Shown piece by piece: positions 1-6,639 of a stretch of DNA of 34,102 nt. The DNA is taken from positions 1 through 34,102 of the forward strand of contig DRHQ01000088.1 in the NCBI GenBank assembly GCA_011049545.1, in the 5' to 3' direction. This stretch comes from Candidatus Aminicenantota bacterium. Its GTDB lineage: Bacteria; Acidobacteriota; Aminicenantia; Aminicenantales; Aminicenantaceae. A program made the position numbers and the translations under genes. Below the pieces are notes generated by a model, which did no database searches, was not told where the DNA came from, and saw only the letters and a list, made by a program, of their open reading frames with translations. The stretch's first letter is position 1. Every line of letters starts with the position of its first letter.

Positions 1-1
1 A

Positions 2-1033
2 AAGAAAGACCAAGAGCTTATTCAAAGCCTCGATACTGAACTGTTTAATCAACTATGGCAAAGAAACTCAGAGCCTCAAAATTCCTTTGCTTTTGACCTC
101 TGTCATAAAGATTTTGAAAGATATTTAACAGCATCAAAATATGTTGTAAGAAAAGGGGCATCTTTAAATAATTTCTTTGGTGAGTTTGAATTTGAAGAGT
201 TGAATGATATTGATACTCTTTTTACTAAAATAGCAGAATCGGAAAAAAACCCAGAAAATAAAGAGGAATTCATCAAGCTGATGAAGTCTATTAAAATATA
301 CTCCTATGATGAAGAGGACAACGATTTAACAAAAGGTGATTTATCCGCTCATTTACTTGGTGATGTCACACATAACAATAAAAAGTACTTCTTTATAGAT
401 AAGTCATGGTATCGTATCAAAGATGCTTTCATTAATGATTTGAATGAATATTGCAAATCTTTTATAAATAAGAACTTTCACAACAGATTAGATAAAAATT
501 GGAATTATTCGGACGAGAATGAAAACCAATACAATCAAAAGTATATCGGTGAGAAAAATACAATTGTTCTTGATAAAATAACCCCTGAGAATATTGAACC
601 TTGTGACATCCTGAAGTGGGATGATAAGAATTTATACCTTTATCATGTAAAAGCCGGATTTGGAAACAAAATGAGAGATGTGTGCTCCCAGATTATTATA
701 GCAGCGAATAGGATTAATCAGGATTTAAACTCATCAAAGAAATACATAAAAAAAATATATATTAATCTTAGAAAAAAAATTGGAGGTGAATCGTATTTTG
801 ACGAAGCGGGCAAGCAAACAGAGATTTATTCTGAAGATGCTTTTATAAGACTCTTTGAAAAAAATTTGGTCTTTGTCTTAGCCGTGCTCGATATATCAAA
901 TGATAGAATAAGAGATATAAAAAATATTGAAGAGTTTAAATCAAACATAGCAAAATTTTCCTTGCAGGAATTGACAAAGGAGATGAAGGGTATTGATGTT
1001 GATTTTAGAATTACTCAGATAAGGAAGGTGTGA
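2..1033 (+). CDS. DUF6119 / TIGR04141-type protein (5' end outside window)
   Basis: The reading frame is open from the first complete codon, so the gene starts upstream of the window; the TTG at 200 is internal. About 343 C-terminal residues are visible. I recognise the pattern of the sporadically distributed TIGR04141/DUF6119 family: a segment beginning FDLCHKDFERYLTASKYVVR, then FFIDKSWYRIKDAF, then CDILKWDD followed by LYHVKAGFGNKMRDVCSQI. The D...HVK arrangement resembles the core of a PD-(D/E)XK nuclease, which is my inference. Family members occur patchily in genomic and defence islands and their biochemical role is not settled. The gene ends 100 bp before the next one on the same strand; no terminator is obvious. 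Confidence 0.65.
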   Translation, partial: KKDQELIQSLDTELFNQLWQRNSEPQNSFAFDLCHKDFERYLTASKYVVRKGASLNNFFGEFEFEELNDIDTLFTKIAESEKNPENKEEFIKLMKSIKIYSYDEEDNDLTKGDLSAHLLGDVTHNNKKYFFIDKSWYRIKDAFINDLNEYCKSFINKNFHNRLDKNWNYSDENENQYNQKYIGEKNTIVLDKITPENIEPCDILKWDDKNLYLYHVKAGFGNKMRDVCSQIIIAANRINQDLNSSKKYIKKIYINLRKKIGGESYFDEAGKQTEIYSEDAFIRLFEKNLVFVLAVLDISNDRIRDIKNIEEFKSNIAKFSLQELTKEMKGIDVDFRITQIRKV

Positions 1034-1097
1034 GAATTAATAAAAGAAGTCTGCCAGATACTTTTAATTATGGATAAAAGGACGATGAATAATATGA

Positions 1098-1120
1098 ATT
1101 GTTATAACAAATCGCTCACA
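1098..1120 (+). other. attC-like half element (GTTATAAC core plus AACAAATCGCT)
   Basis: A GTTATAAC palindrome runs straight into AACAAATCGCTCACACTGGG. The stretch matches AACAACTCGCTGAAACGGGC at 3630-3649 at about 16 of 20 positions. Both resemble the left end of integron attC sites (core ending in AAC, then ACTCGCT). Here the next gene starts only about 15 bp later and no right half is visible, so at most this is a remnant. Confidence 0.25.
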
Positions 1121-1133
1121 CTGGGATACGATA

Positions 1134-2156
1134 ATGACAATAAGTAATGACCGTAAAAAACTATTAAACGACATCTTCTCAGCATCATTCAAATCTCCGA
1201 ATGGCATGGACGCATTGCGGTTTCGGGCTGATAACGAGCAATTTATATCTGAGCTGAATCAGCTTGAACATCTTGGCTATATAGAACGAAAGAATGACCG
1301 ATATTTCATAAAGCCATTAGCACTTGCTCAGTTAGCAAAGGAGAGCCCTGATGTACGTAGCATATTGCACATATGTAGTCTAGTGTTTGCTCTGCTGCGG
1401 GACATATACAAGGACAATCCTGGGCAAAAAATCACTGTTGCGGATATTTCAAGAAATACGAACTTGCCTGAAGATGATGTTAGGGTAGGTCTCAGAATTA
1501 TCATTCAAACACCAATTCTGGGAAGCTACATAAACGATTTCTCTAGAGAGAGCGCGTACGTTGCACCCTCGGAAAGCATTCTCAAATACAAATCGTTTGA
1601 AGACATTTTACAGGAGATACAAGAGTGGGGAAAGTGTAGAGACAGCCAATACCGCGAATCCAAGAAACTGACCCGCATAAGCCCAAAATATCCACTTAAA
1701 CAGGAAATTTCATTATCTACAAGCAAAACAAATTGGGAAGCCATTGAGAATGAATATGACGTCAATAAAAGAAGCTTTGGAAAGAAGATCAACTTCGTTT
1801 CGGATAGTCATAAAAGAGAAATCATATTTCGTGATATTGAGCATTCATTTGAATTAGCATTTTTAGGCTTGTCAAAGCCTGCTGTCATTTTAGCTGGTGG
1901 TGTAATTGAAGAATTATTAAGACTATATTTAAAGCATAATAACATCTCTCCGCCATCCAATAGCTTTGATAATTATATTAAAACCTGTGAACAAAATGGA
2001 CTTTTGAAATCAGGGGTTTCTCGTTTATCGGACTCAGTAAGACATTTTCGGAACTTAGTACATCTTTCCACAGAAAAGACAAAAAAATATACCATATCAA
2101 AAGCAACAGCAAAAGGTGCAGTCTCTTCCATATTTACTATTGTCAATGATTTCTAG
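1134..2156 (+). CDS. Uncharacterised protein, winged-helix-like N-terminus and DUF4145/HEPN-like C-terminus
   Basis: 340 residues starting at ATG, with only a weak upstream GGGATA-type binding site. Residues 1-130 are helical and read like one or two winged-helix units (LNQLEHLGYIERKNDRYFIKP, then VADISRNTNLPEDDVRVGL). Residues about 220-340 look like a DUF4145/HEPN-type helical bundle: ILAGGVIEELLRLYLK, then DSVRHFRNLVHLS. The RHFRNLVH stretch contains an R-x6-H arrangement similar to the HEPN ribonuclease motif. I infer a nucleic-acid-binding protein with a possible RNase-like C-terminus; the DUF4145 resemblance is by eye. A degenerate tRNA lies just downstream on the other strand. Confidence 0.6.
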   Translation: MTISNDRKKLLNDIFSASFKSPNGMDALRFRADNEQFISELNQLEHLGYIERKNDRYFIKPLALAQLAKESPDVRSILHICSLVFALLRDIYKDNPGQKITVADISRNTNLPEDDVRVGLRIIIQTPILGSYINDFSRESAYVAPSESILKYKSFEDILQEIQEWGKCRDSQYRESKKLTRISPKYPLKQEISLSTSKTNWEAIENEYDVNKRSFGKKINFVSDSHKREIIFRDIEHSFELAFLGLSKPAVILAGGVIEELLRLYLKHNNISPPSNSFDNYIKTCEQNGLLKSGVSRLSDSVRHFRNLVHLSTEKTKKYTISKATAKGAVSSIFTIVNDF

Positions 2157-2169
2157 AATATTTTTCACT

Positions 2170-2243
2170 ACAAGGGGGTGGGATTTGAACAAACGACCTC
2201 CGGGTTATGAGCCCGACGAGCTACAAAACTGACCTACCCCACA
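2170..2243 (-). pseudogene. Degenerate tRNA-Met (anticodon CAT)
   Basis: Read on the minus strand, the anticodon arm is intact: stem TCGGG/CCCGG around loop CTCATAA, anticodon CAT. The T loop TTCAAAT is canonical, but the T stem GTTTG/CCCAC has two T-C mismatches where GTGGG would be expected. The D arm (GGTC/GCTC) has one mismatch and its loop lacks the usual GG. The acceptor pairs at four G-C positions, then fails at its outer end. This looks like a tRNA gene decaying after duplication or after use as an integration site. A functional divergent tRNA is unlikely. Confidence 0.55.
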
Positions 2244-2287
2244 ACAGAGGTAAAGGGTAGTCAACGAGATAGCACCGACTGTCAAAA

Positions 2288-2340
2288 GTAGGCGATTTTA
2301 AGCACATTTTAGCCCGTATTTTGCCCTCGGGGAAAAGTCT
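2288..2340 (+). repeat. Imperfect direct repeat R1
   Basis: Starts TAGGCGATTTTAAGCA and ends CTCGGGGAAAAGTCT. It is the most divergent of four copies (others at 3751, 3939 and 4897) sharing a 5' block TAGGCGATTTTAAGCA and a 3' block GGGGAGAGGTCT. It lacks the GGTGACA motifs in the middle. Confidence 0.4.
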
Positions 2341-2515
2341 ACAATTGTAAGATATCTAGCTTGCAATACAACAAGGATATTGATAATGTATTATTGCATT
2401 TTCAGCATATTTTTAGAGGGATTAACTACAATTAGACGATATTGTGGCTATATTGTTCTCAAAATATGGTATGCAGTATAGTGATTGTTGGGTGGCATTT
2501 CATGAGTATTGAATT

Positions 2516-3577
2516 ATGACAATTATTGCACGATATGAAGAGATCTCTGCCGTTTCAACTCCTCTCAACCCTATCGATGACCTTATATCGTGGATATCTG
2601 GGCTTGCTAGCATTGGCTACACATCTGACATTCTCAGAACCATACATAAGATGGCAATACAAACCCAGATTCTTTCTGGAGCCCGCCTAATATCAGTCCA
2701 TGCCGAAAACACTATAGGTTTATTGGATCAGGCGTTCTCGGGCTCTCCAGATGTCAGCTTTCTTCCTCTTTACTATGCGATTCTCAATCTTTCAAAGATC
2801 TACATTATCGCTTCCGGACGTGCTAATGACCTACTAAACAACCGTTACCATGGTGCTTCATATGATGCATCGAAGTCCAGAAGAGGGCTTCTGACAGACG
2901 AAATAATTCTCAGGGAAAGAGGTGTTCTCCCTTTGTTTTATAAGGTCTTAACACATCGAGCTTGGAGATGGAATAATAGGCCTGTTCGATTAGCTGATGT
3001 TTACCCATTCATTCCATGCATCTCTTTCGAATACGATCAGGCGTTTGGCCTCCAATCGCGCGTCCAACCGATCACACTACGTCTCAATGGAAATCCATCT
3101 TCAGGTTTCACGCTTATCGCTGAATTGTTAGCTTTGGACAAGGGGTTGCACCCTCTCACACAAAGCAGGCGCTATCTTAAGATCTTTGCTGGGCTGAGGA
3201 GTCAGTCTAATCATCCAGCGCGGTTTGTTTCAGACAAGATTATGGTTTCTACAGATACTGAGGCCAGGGCCCAGCTTCTATCACATACTAAGAGGCACCT
3301 CCTCTATCATATTGTTAGAGACCTCTTTAATAAGCCAGTAGGCATTTACACTGCCCTGTCAGCCGCGCCTATTGAACTCGCTGAGGAGATTCCGATCTGG
3401 CTTGCCTTCTTCCACCTTTCTAATGTAGTCCGGTATAAACCCGACACTTTAGCACGGATCAAGGACTCGGCAGCATGGCCTATGTTACTGTGCCTTCAAA
3501 GGCATGCGTTACTACGCTTCCTTGTCATCTTTTGGTCTTTCATGCAACAGCGAACTATTGAACTCCAAATCGACTAG
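2516..3577 (+). CDS. YaaC-like protein
   Basis: 353 residues. The sequence resembles the YaaC family (PF14175): a helical segment at about residues 83-102 (LPLYYAILNLSKIYIIASGR), then HGASYD at about 112-117, as in the YaaC pattern of a helical stretch followed by a short HG motif. There is no signal peptide, so it is probably cytoplasmic. The family has no established function and occurs in diverse bacteria, often in variable regions. The start has a poor ribosome binding site; an overlapping out-of-frame ATG just upstream opens a five-codon frame ending in ATGA at this start, so translational coupling is possible. An attC-like hairpin follows 48 bp after the stop, and repeat copies R1 and R2 bracket the gene, suggesting it moved as a unit. 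Confidence 0.55.
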   Translation: MTIIARYEEISAVSTPLNPIDDLISWISGLASIGYTSDILRTIHKMAIQTQILSGARLISVHAENTIGLLDQAFSGSPDVSFLPLYYAILNLSKIYIIASGRANDLLNNRYHGASYDASKSRRGLLTDEIILRERGVLPLFYKVLTHRAWRWNNRPVRLADVYPFIPCISFEYDQAFGLQSRVQPITLRLNGNPSSGFTLIAELLALDKGLHPLTQSRRYLKIFAGLRSQSNHPARFVSDKIMVSTDTEARAQLLSHTKRHLLYHIVRDLFNKPVGIYTALSAAPIELAEEIPIWLAFFHLSNVVRYKPDTLARIKDSAAWPMLLCLQRHALLRFLVIFWSFMQQRTIELQID

Positions 3578-3625
3578 AAGGAAGTGCAGACAGGAGTAAC
3601 AGATTATAGCAAGAGTCTGAATGCC

Positions 3626-3692
3626 GCCCAACAACTCGCTGAAACGGGCGGGCGATCATTTTTCGCCAAACGCTCGCCACTAAGCTACGGGC
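3626..3692 (+). other. attC-like imperfect palindrome or terminator
   Basis: GCCCAAC at 3626-3632 fits the integron R'' core (RYYYAAC) and is followed by AACTCGCTGAAACGGGC. GGCGGGCG (3647-3654) pairs with CGCTCGCC (3671-3678) with one G-T wobble, and the outer GCCC (3626-3629) can pair with GGGC (3689-3692), giving a 67-bp imperfect palindrome just after a stop codon. No good GTTRRRY right core is visible. Alternatively CCGCCC (3624-3629) pairs with GGGCGG (3646-3651), followed by TTTTT at 3659, which could end transcription of the YaaC-like gene. Confidence 0.35.
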
Positions 3693-3750
3693 TGAAGATG
3701 AGGCCTCAGGGGAAAATCACAGTCTTCCATTTTAGCAACTATAAGCAAAC

Positions 3751-3804
3751 GTAGGCGTTTTTACGCAAATCTGATTACAAAATGGTGACAAATGGGGAGA
3801 GGTC
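3751..3804 (+). repeat. Imperfect direct repeat R2
   Basis: Begins GTAGGCGTTTTTACGCA, carries TGGTGACA at 3783 and ends TGGGGAGAGGTCT. Its last 12 bases are the 5' acceptor and D-stem strand of the tRNA-Gln-like element, so repeat and tRNA-like sequence are joined here. Confidence 0.45.
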
Positions 3805-3860
3805 TGCATGGACACATGACTCTGGATCATGGAATCGGGGTTTGAATCCCTGCTTCCCAA
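3793..3860 (+). tRNA. tRNA-Gln(CTG)-like element, probably a remnant
   Basis: A cloverleaf can be drawn: acceptor TGGGGAG with CTTCCCA (one G-T pair); short D arm GTC/GAC with a six-base loop; anticodon arm CATGA/TCATG, perfect, with loop CTCTGGA giving anticodon CTG; T arm CGGGG/CCCTG with loop TTTGAAT; discriminator A, no encoded CCA. The total is 68 nt. The 3' half is convincing. The 5' half is abnormal: positions 8-9 are AG, not TA, and the D loop lacks GG. Because the 5' part coincides with the end of repeat R2, I infer a tRNA-Gln gene rebuilt or damaged by recombination. Function as a tRNA is doubtful. Confidence 0.45.
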
Positions 3861-3938
3861 TTCTCCTAATTTGTGTCCTTCCTTCGGGAAATTAGGCATT
3901 TTCCTACAAACAGGCAAACCGAAAACCGTAGCCAGTTA

Positions 3939-3989
3939 GTAGCGATTTTAGTCATTCTGTGTGACACCAGTGTGACATGGGGGATGTCT
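3939..3989 (+). repeat. Imperfect direct repeat R3
   Basis: Begins TAGCGATTTTAGTCATTCTG, then has two GTGACA motifs (3961 and 3972) and ends ATGGGGGATGTCT. It aligns well with copy R4, and with R2 in the 3' half. Confidence 0.45.
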
Positions 3990-4059
3990 GAATTTTGACC
4001 CCCTTGCCTTATCCTTCACCCTGGTTTAAAATTAAAATATATAGACCAAGGGGGTGTCA

Positions 4060-4173
4060 ATGATAACATCTGACCGACCTAAGCTTAGGGAGATATGCCC
4101 GGGAGAACTGAAGGAGATTCTTGAACAGCACGAGAAGTGGGTTTTTACCAAGGATGAAGAAAAGGAGAAATGA
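4060..4173 (+). pseudogene. 37-codon frame resembling the leader of pentapeptide-repeat proteins
   Basis: ATG with an upstream AAGGGGGTG binding site opens a 37-codon frame ending TGA, 18 bp before the next gene. The segment ELKEILEQHEKWVFTKDEEK closely resembles the charged leader (LKEILEKHxxWLxxxGxEG) that precedes the repeats in many pentapeptide-repeat proteins. The repeats themselves are absent. I read it as a truncated remnant, though a small expressed peptide coupled to the next gene cannot be excluded. Confidence 0.4.
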
Positions 4174-4191
4174 GGCAACTGGAGATTCAAG

Positions 4192-4803
4192 ATGACGTTC
4201 GAGCGTATGCCTGTACCGACAGAACAGGATTTGAAATTAGCGCGAGAAGCGTTTTTAGAGAACGAACCTAGGGACCTTTTTTATCGTGTCGCCACTGAAC
4301 TGATTCAGCTTTCCATCGAAGGGAAAACGCATATCACCCTTCCAGAAGCTTTGGCAGTCTTACTTCAAACCTGGAATAGATCATACTATCGATTCAAGCC
4401 TTTTGATAACCAGCATTACACTAACATCTGCAATCTGCTTGAGTGTCTATCCACTTCTGTCTTTAGGTTCCGGGAGCGATCAATACTGTCTCTAGCAAAA
4501 GATGATCTGTCTAATATAGTCGAGATTTTCGATGAATTCGAGCAAGTTCTAGGACGAGTCGGAGCAGCTAAATCGCTTCACTTGTTGGCACCAAAATTTT
4601 TCCCACTGTGGGATGGGGCTATAGCCAAAGCATACAAAGTCACTCTGGGACCTGTAGGTTCAAACTCGGGCAAATACCTGAAGTTCATGCTTTCTGTCAG
4701 GCATCAATGCAAGCAACTTCAAGAGCTTGCATTGCAAGGGCAGAATCTTCTCAAAAGGATTGATGAATACAATTACTGCCACTTCACCAATAAATGGATT
4801 TGA
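4192..4803 (+). CDS. Uncharacterised protein related to the 18285-19388 protein
   Basis: 203 residues, ATG start 18 bp after the preceding short frame. No catalytic motif is recognised. Residues about 97-155 (RERSILSLAKDDLSNIVEIF, then GAAKSLHLLAPKFFPLWDGA) align with a segment of the larger protein encoded at 18285 (EKRSLLSLTDADLSSTIDIL, then VANSKALHHFLPDLIPPIDR). Both share a pattern of RS-LSL-x3-DLS, then SK-x-LH-x-L-P-x3-P-x2-D. The sequence is helical with no membrane segment. The pair implies a common domain used in two separate islands of this window. Function unknown; a helical nucleic-acid-binding role would be a guess. Confidence 0.6.
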   Translation: MTFERMPVPTEQDLKLAREAFLENEPRDLFYRVATELIQLSIEGKTHITLPEALAVLLQTWNRSYYRFKPFDNQHYTNICNLLECLSTSVFRFRERSILSLAKDDLSNIVEIFDEFEQVLGRVGAAKSLHLLAPKFFPLWDGAIAKAYKVTLGPVGSNSGKYLKFMLSVRHQCKQLQELALQGQNLLKRIDEYNYCHFTNKWI

Positions 4804-4896
4804 ATCAATGTGAATCGATAAATGAGGCGACTAGAAGCCGGGAACTCCTAGCCTCAGCCTTTTCCCCGATGACGAAAGGACAACAACTGGCCGTAA

Positions 4897-4950
4897 TTAG
4901 GCAATTTTAAGCATTTCTGGTGACATATTGGTAACACGGGGAGAGGTTTA
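4897..4950 (+). repeat. Imperfect direct repeat R4
   Basis: Begins TTAGGCAATTTTAAGCATTT, carries GGTGACA at 4919 and GGTAACA at 4930, and ends CGGGGAGAGGTTT. It lies directly upstream of the hsdM promoter, so this copy marks the left edge of the restriction block. Confidence 0.45.
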
Positions 4951-4963
4951 TCTTTATAAAAGA

Positions 4964-4992
4964 TTGACAGATAAAAAACTCTCCAATATACT
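4964..4992 (+). promoter_or_regulatory. Sigma70-type promoter of the hsd operon
   Basis: TTGACA (4964-4969) and TATACT (4987-4992) are separated by exactly 17 bp. Transcription would start near 4999, leaving a leader of about 40 nt before the TTG start of hsdM. The match to consensus is nearly perfect, implying strong constitutive expression of the methylase. Confidence 0.75.
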
Positions 4993-5040
4993 CTCTGAAA
5001 GATTTGTAGGTTAATTTAGTACAAAAGAGGGAGATAGTAT

Positions 5041-6636
5041 TTGTCCGAACAAGAGGAATTCACTTTTACTAATTCAAGCAAGAACAATAATCAAGACAAA
5101 GATAAATCACTAGAATCCTGGATTTGGGATGCTGCTTGCAGTATTCGAGGGGTGCAGGACGCGCCGAAGTACAAGGATTTCATCCTGCCACTGGTCTTCA
5201 CCAAGCGACTATGCGATGTTTTTGAAGATGAAGTAGACCGGATCGCGGAGAAGGTCGGTTCGCGAGCCAAGGCGTTCAAACTGGTCGCAAGGGACCAGAA
5301 GCTGGTGCGCTTCTATCTGCCCCTCGTGCCGGACAAGCAGGAAGAGCCAGTGTGGTCGGTTATCCGCATGCTTTCGGATAAAATCGGCGAGCAGCTCACC
5401 ACGTATTTGCGCGAGATCGCCAAAGCCAATCTGCTCCTGGAGGGGATCATTGATCGGATCGATTTCAATGCTACCACTCATGGCCAGCGTGACATCAATG
5501 ATGACCGCCTTTCTAACCTGATAGAGGAGATCTCAAAAAAGCGACTAGGTCTAACCGACGTGGAACCTGATATTATCGGTCGCAGTTATGAGTACCTTAT
5601 TCGAAAGTTCGCCGAAGGCTCGGGCCAATCTGCAGGTGAGTTTTACACGCCCAAGGAAGTCGGTATGCTGATGGCGAAAATCATGAATCCCGAGCCAGGG
5701 ATGACCATATACGATCCCTGCTGCGGTTCAGCAGGGCTTCTGATCAAGTGTGAGCTGGTGATGGAGGAAAAGCAAAACGATATTAAGGCCAAACGAGCGC
5801 CGCTCAAGCTCTTCGGACAGGAGTACATCGCCGATACCTGGGCCATGGCAAACATGAATATGATTATACACGATATGGAGGGCAGGATCGAGATTGGAGA
5901 CACTTTTCGGAGCCCCAAATTTCGAGACAAGGGCAAACTGCAAACGTTTGATCGAGTAGTGGCCAATCCCATGTGGAACCAGGACTGGTTCACCGAGCAG
6001 GATTATAACAATGACGAGTTGGGCCGTTTCCCCCAGGGAGCGGGCTTTCCCGGTAAACAGTCAGCTGATTGGGGCTGGGTACAACACATAGCCGCTTCAC
6101 TCAATGAAACAGGCAAGGCCGCCATTGTGCTAGATACGCCCGCTGCTAGCAGGGGTAGCGGTAACGCCGGCAAAAACAAGGAGAAGGAAGTACGTAAGTG
6201 GTTTGTGGAAAACGATCTGATTGAAGGGGTGATCTACCTACCGGAAAATCTTTTCTATAACACCAACGCTCCTGGTATCCTGCTCTTTCTCAACAAAGCA
6301 AAGTCCAAAGAGCAAAAGAACAGGATTTATCTAGTCAACGCCTTACAGGAATTTGTCAAGGGTGATCCCAAGAACTTTATCCCCAAAGAGAGCATTCACT
6401 GTATCTCATCGAATTTCCTGAACTGGAAGGAAGAAGAGAAATTCAGTCGCATCGTAGACAAGGCTGAGATCGTCAAGAACGACTATAACATCTCCCCCTC
6501 GCGCTACATCTACACTGCCGATGCCGAAGAATACCGGCCTCTCGGGGAGATTGTCAAAGAACTTGATGTCCTGGAGGCCGAGGTTAAAGAAACCAATGCC
6601 GCTCTGCGGACTGTGCTGAAGAAGTTGGGAGGGTGA
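5041..6636 (+). CDS. hsdM: Type I restriction-modification methylase subunit M
   Basis: 531 residues, normal for HsdM. It transfers a methyl group from S-adenosylmethionine to N6 of adenine as part of the M2S1 methylase or R2M2S1 nuclease. An N-terminal HsdM helical domain (WIWDAACSIRGVQDAPKYKD, residues about 27-46) precedes the Rossmann domain. The segment AGEFYTPKEVGMLMAKI is typical, motif I is DPCCGSAGLL from D225, and motif IV is NPMW from N309, a known-looking variant of NPPF/Y in some HsdM proteins. The C-terminus (ISPSRYIYTADAEEYRPL, then a coiled coil) is the usual HsdS-contacting region. The start is TTG at 5041 behind GGGAGAT; no in-frame ATG gives the full N-terminus. hsdS follows after 3 bp. 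Confidence 0.93.
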   Translation: MSEQEEFTFTNSSKNNNQDKDKSLESWIWDAACSIRGVQDAPKYKDFILPLVFTKRLCDVFEDEVDRIAEKVGSRAKAFKLVARDQKLVRFYLPLVPDKQEEPVWSVIRMLSDKIGEQLTTYLREIAKANLLLEGIIDRIDFNATTHGQRDINDDRLSNLIEEISKKRLGLTDVEPDIIGRSYEYLIRKFAEGSGQSAGEFYTPKEVGMLMAKIMNPEPGMTIYDPCCGSAGLLIKCELVMEEKQNDIKAKRAPLKLFGQEYIADTWAMANMNMIIHDMEGRIEIGDTFRSPKFRDKGKLQTFDRVVANPMWNQDWFTEQDYNNDELGRFPQGAGFPGKQSADWGWVQHIAASLNETGKAAIVLDTPAASRGSGNAGKNKEKEVRKWFVENDLIEGVIYLPENLFYNTNAPGILLFLNKAKSKEQKNRIYLVNALQEFVKGDPKNFIPKESIHCISSNFLNWKEEEKFSRIVDKAEIVKNDYNISPSRYIYTADAEEYRPLGEIVKELDVLEAEVKETNAALRTVLKKLGG

Positions 6637-6639
6637 GGC

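Larger units (their letters stand above)
2157..2515. other. Gene-free region with tRNA-Met remnant and repeat copy R1
   Basis: 359 bp without a convincing gene. It holds the degenerate tRNA-Met on the minus strand and the first copy of the imperfect direct repeat. A weak promoter-like pair (TTGTTC at 2453, TATAGT at 2477, spacing 18) precedes the YaaC-like gene. Nothing else stands out. Confidence 0.6.
3578..4059. other. Gene-free region with hairpin, repeats R2/R3 and tRNA-Gln-like element
   Basis: 482 bp without a credible protein gene. In order it contains an attC-like hairpin, repeat R2 running into a tRNA-Gln-like structure, and repeat R3. The short minus-strand frame at 3732-3917 crosses the tRNA-like element and is not believable as a gene. 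Confidence 0.6.

Noticed and set aside
3732-3917. Minus-strand 61-codon frame
   Set aside because: It crosses the tRNA-Gln-like element; its peptide (GSRDSNPD) is the usual artefact of translating a tRNA backwards.
3578-5040. Integrase gene or complete integron
   Set aside because: No recombinase frame exists in the window; only attachment-like sequences are visible.
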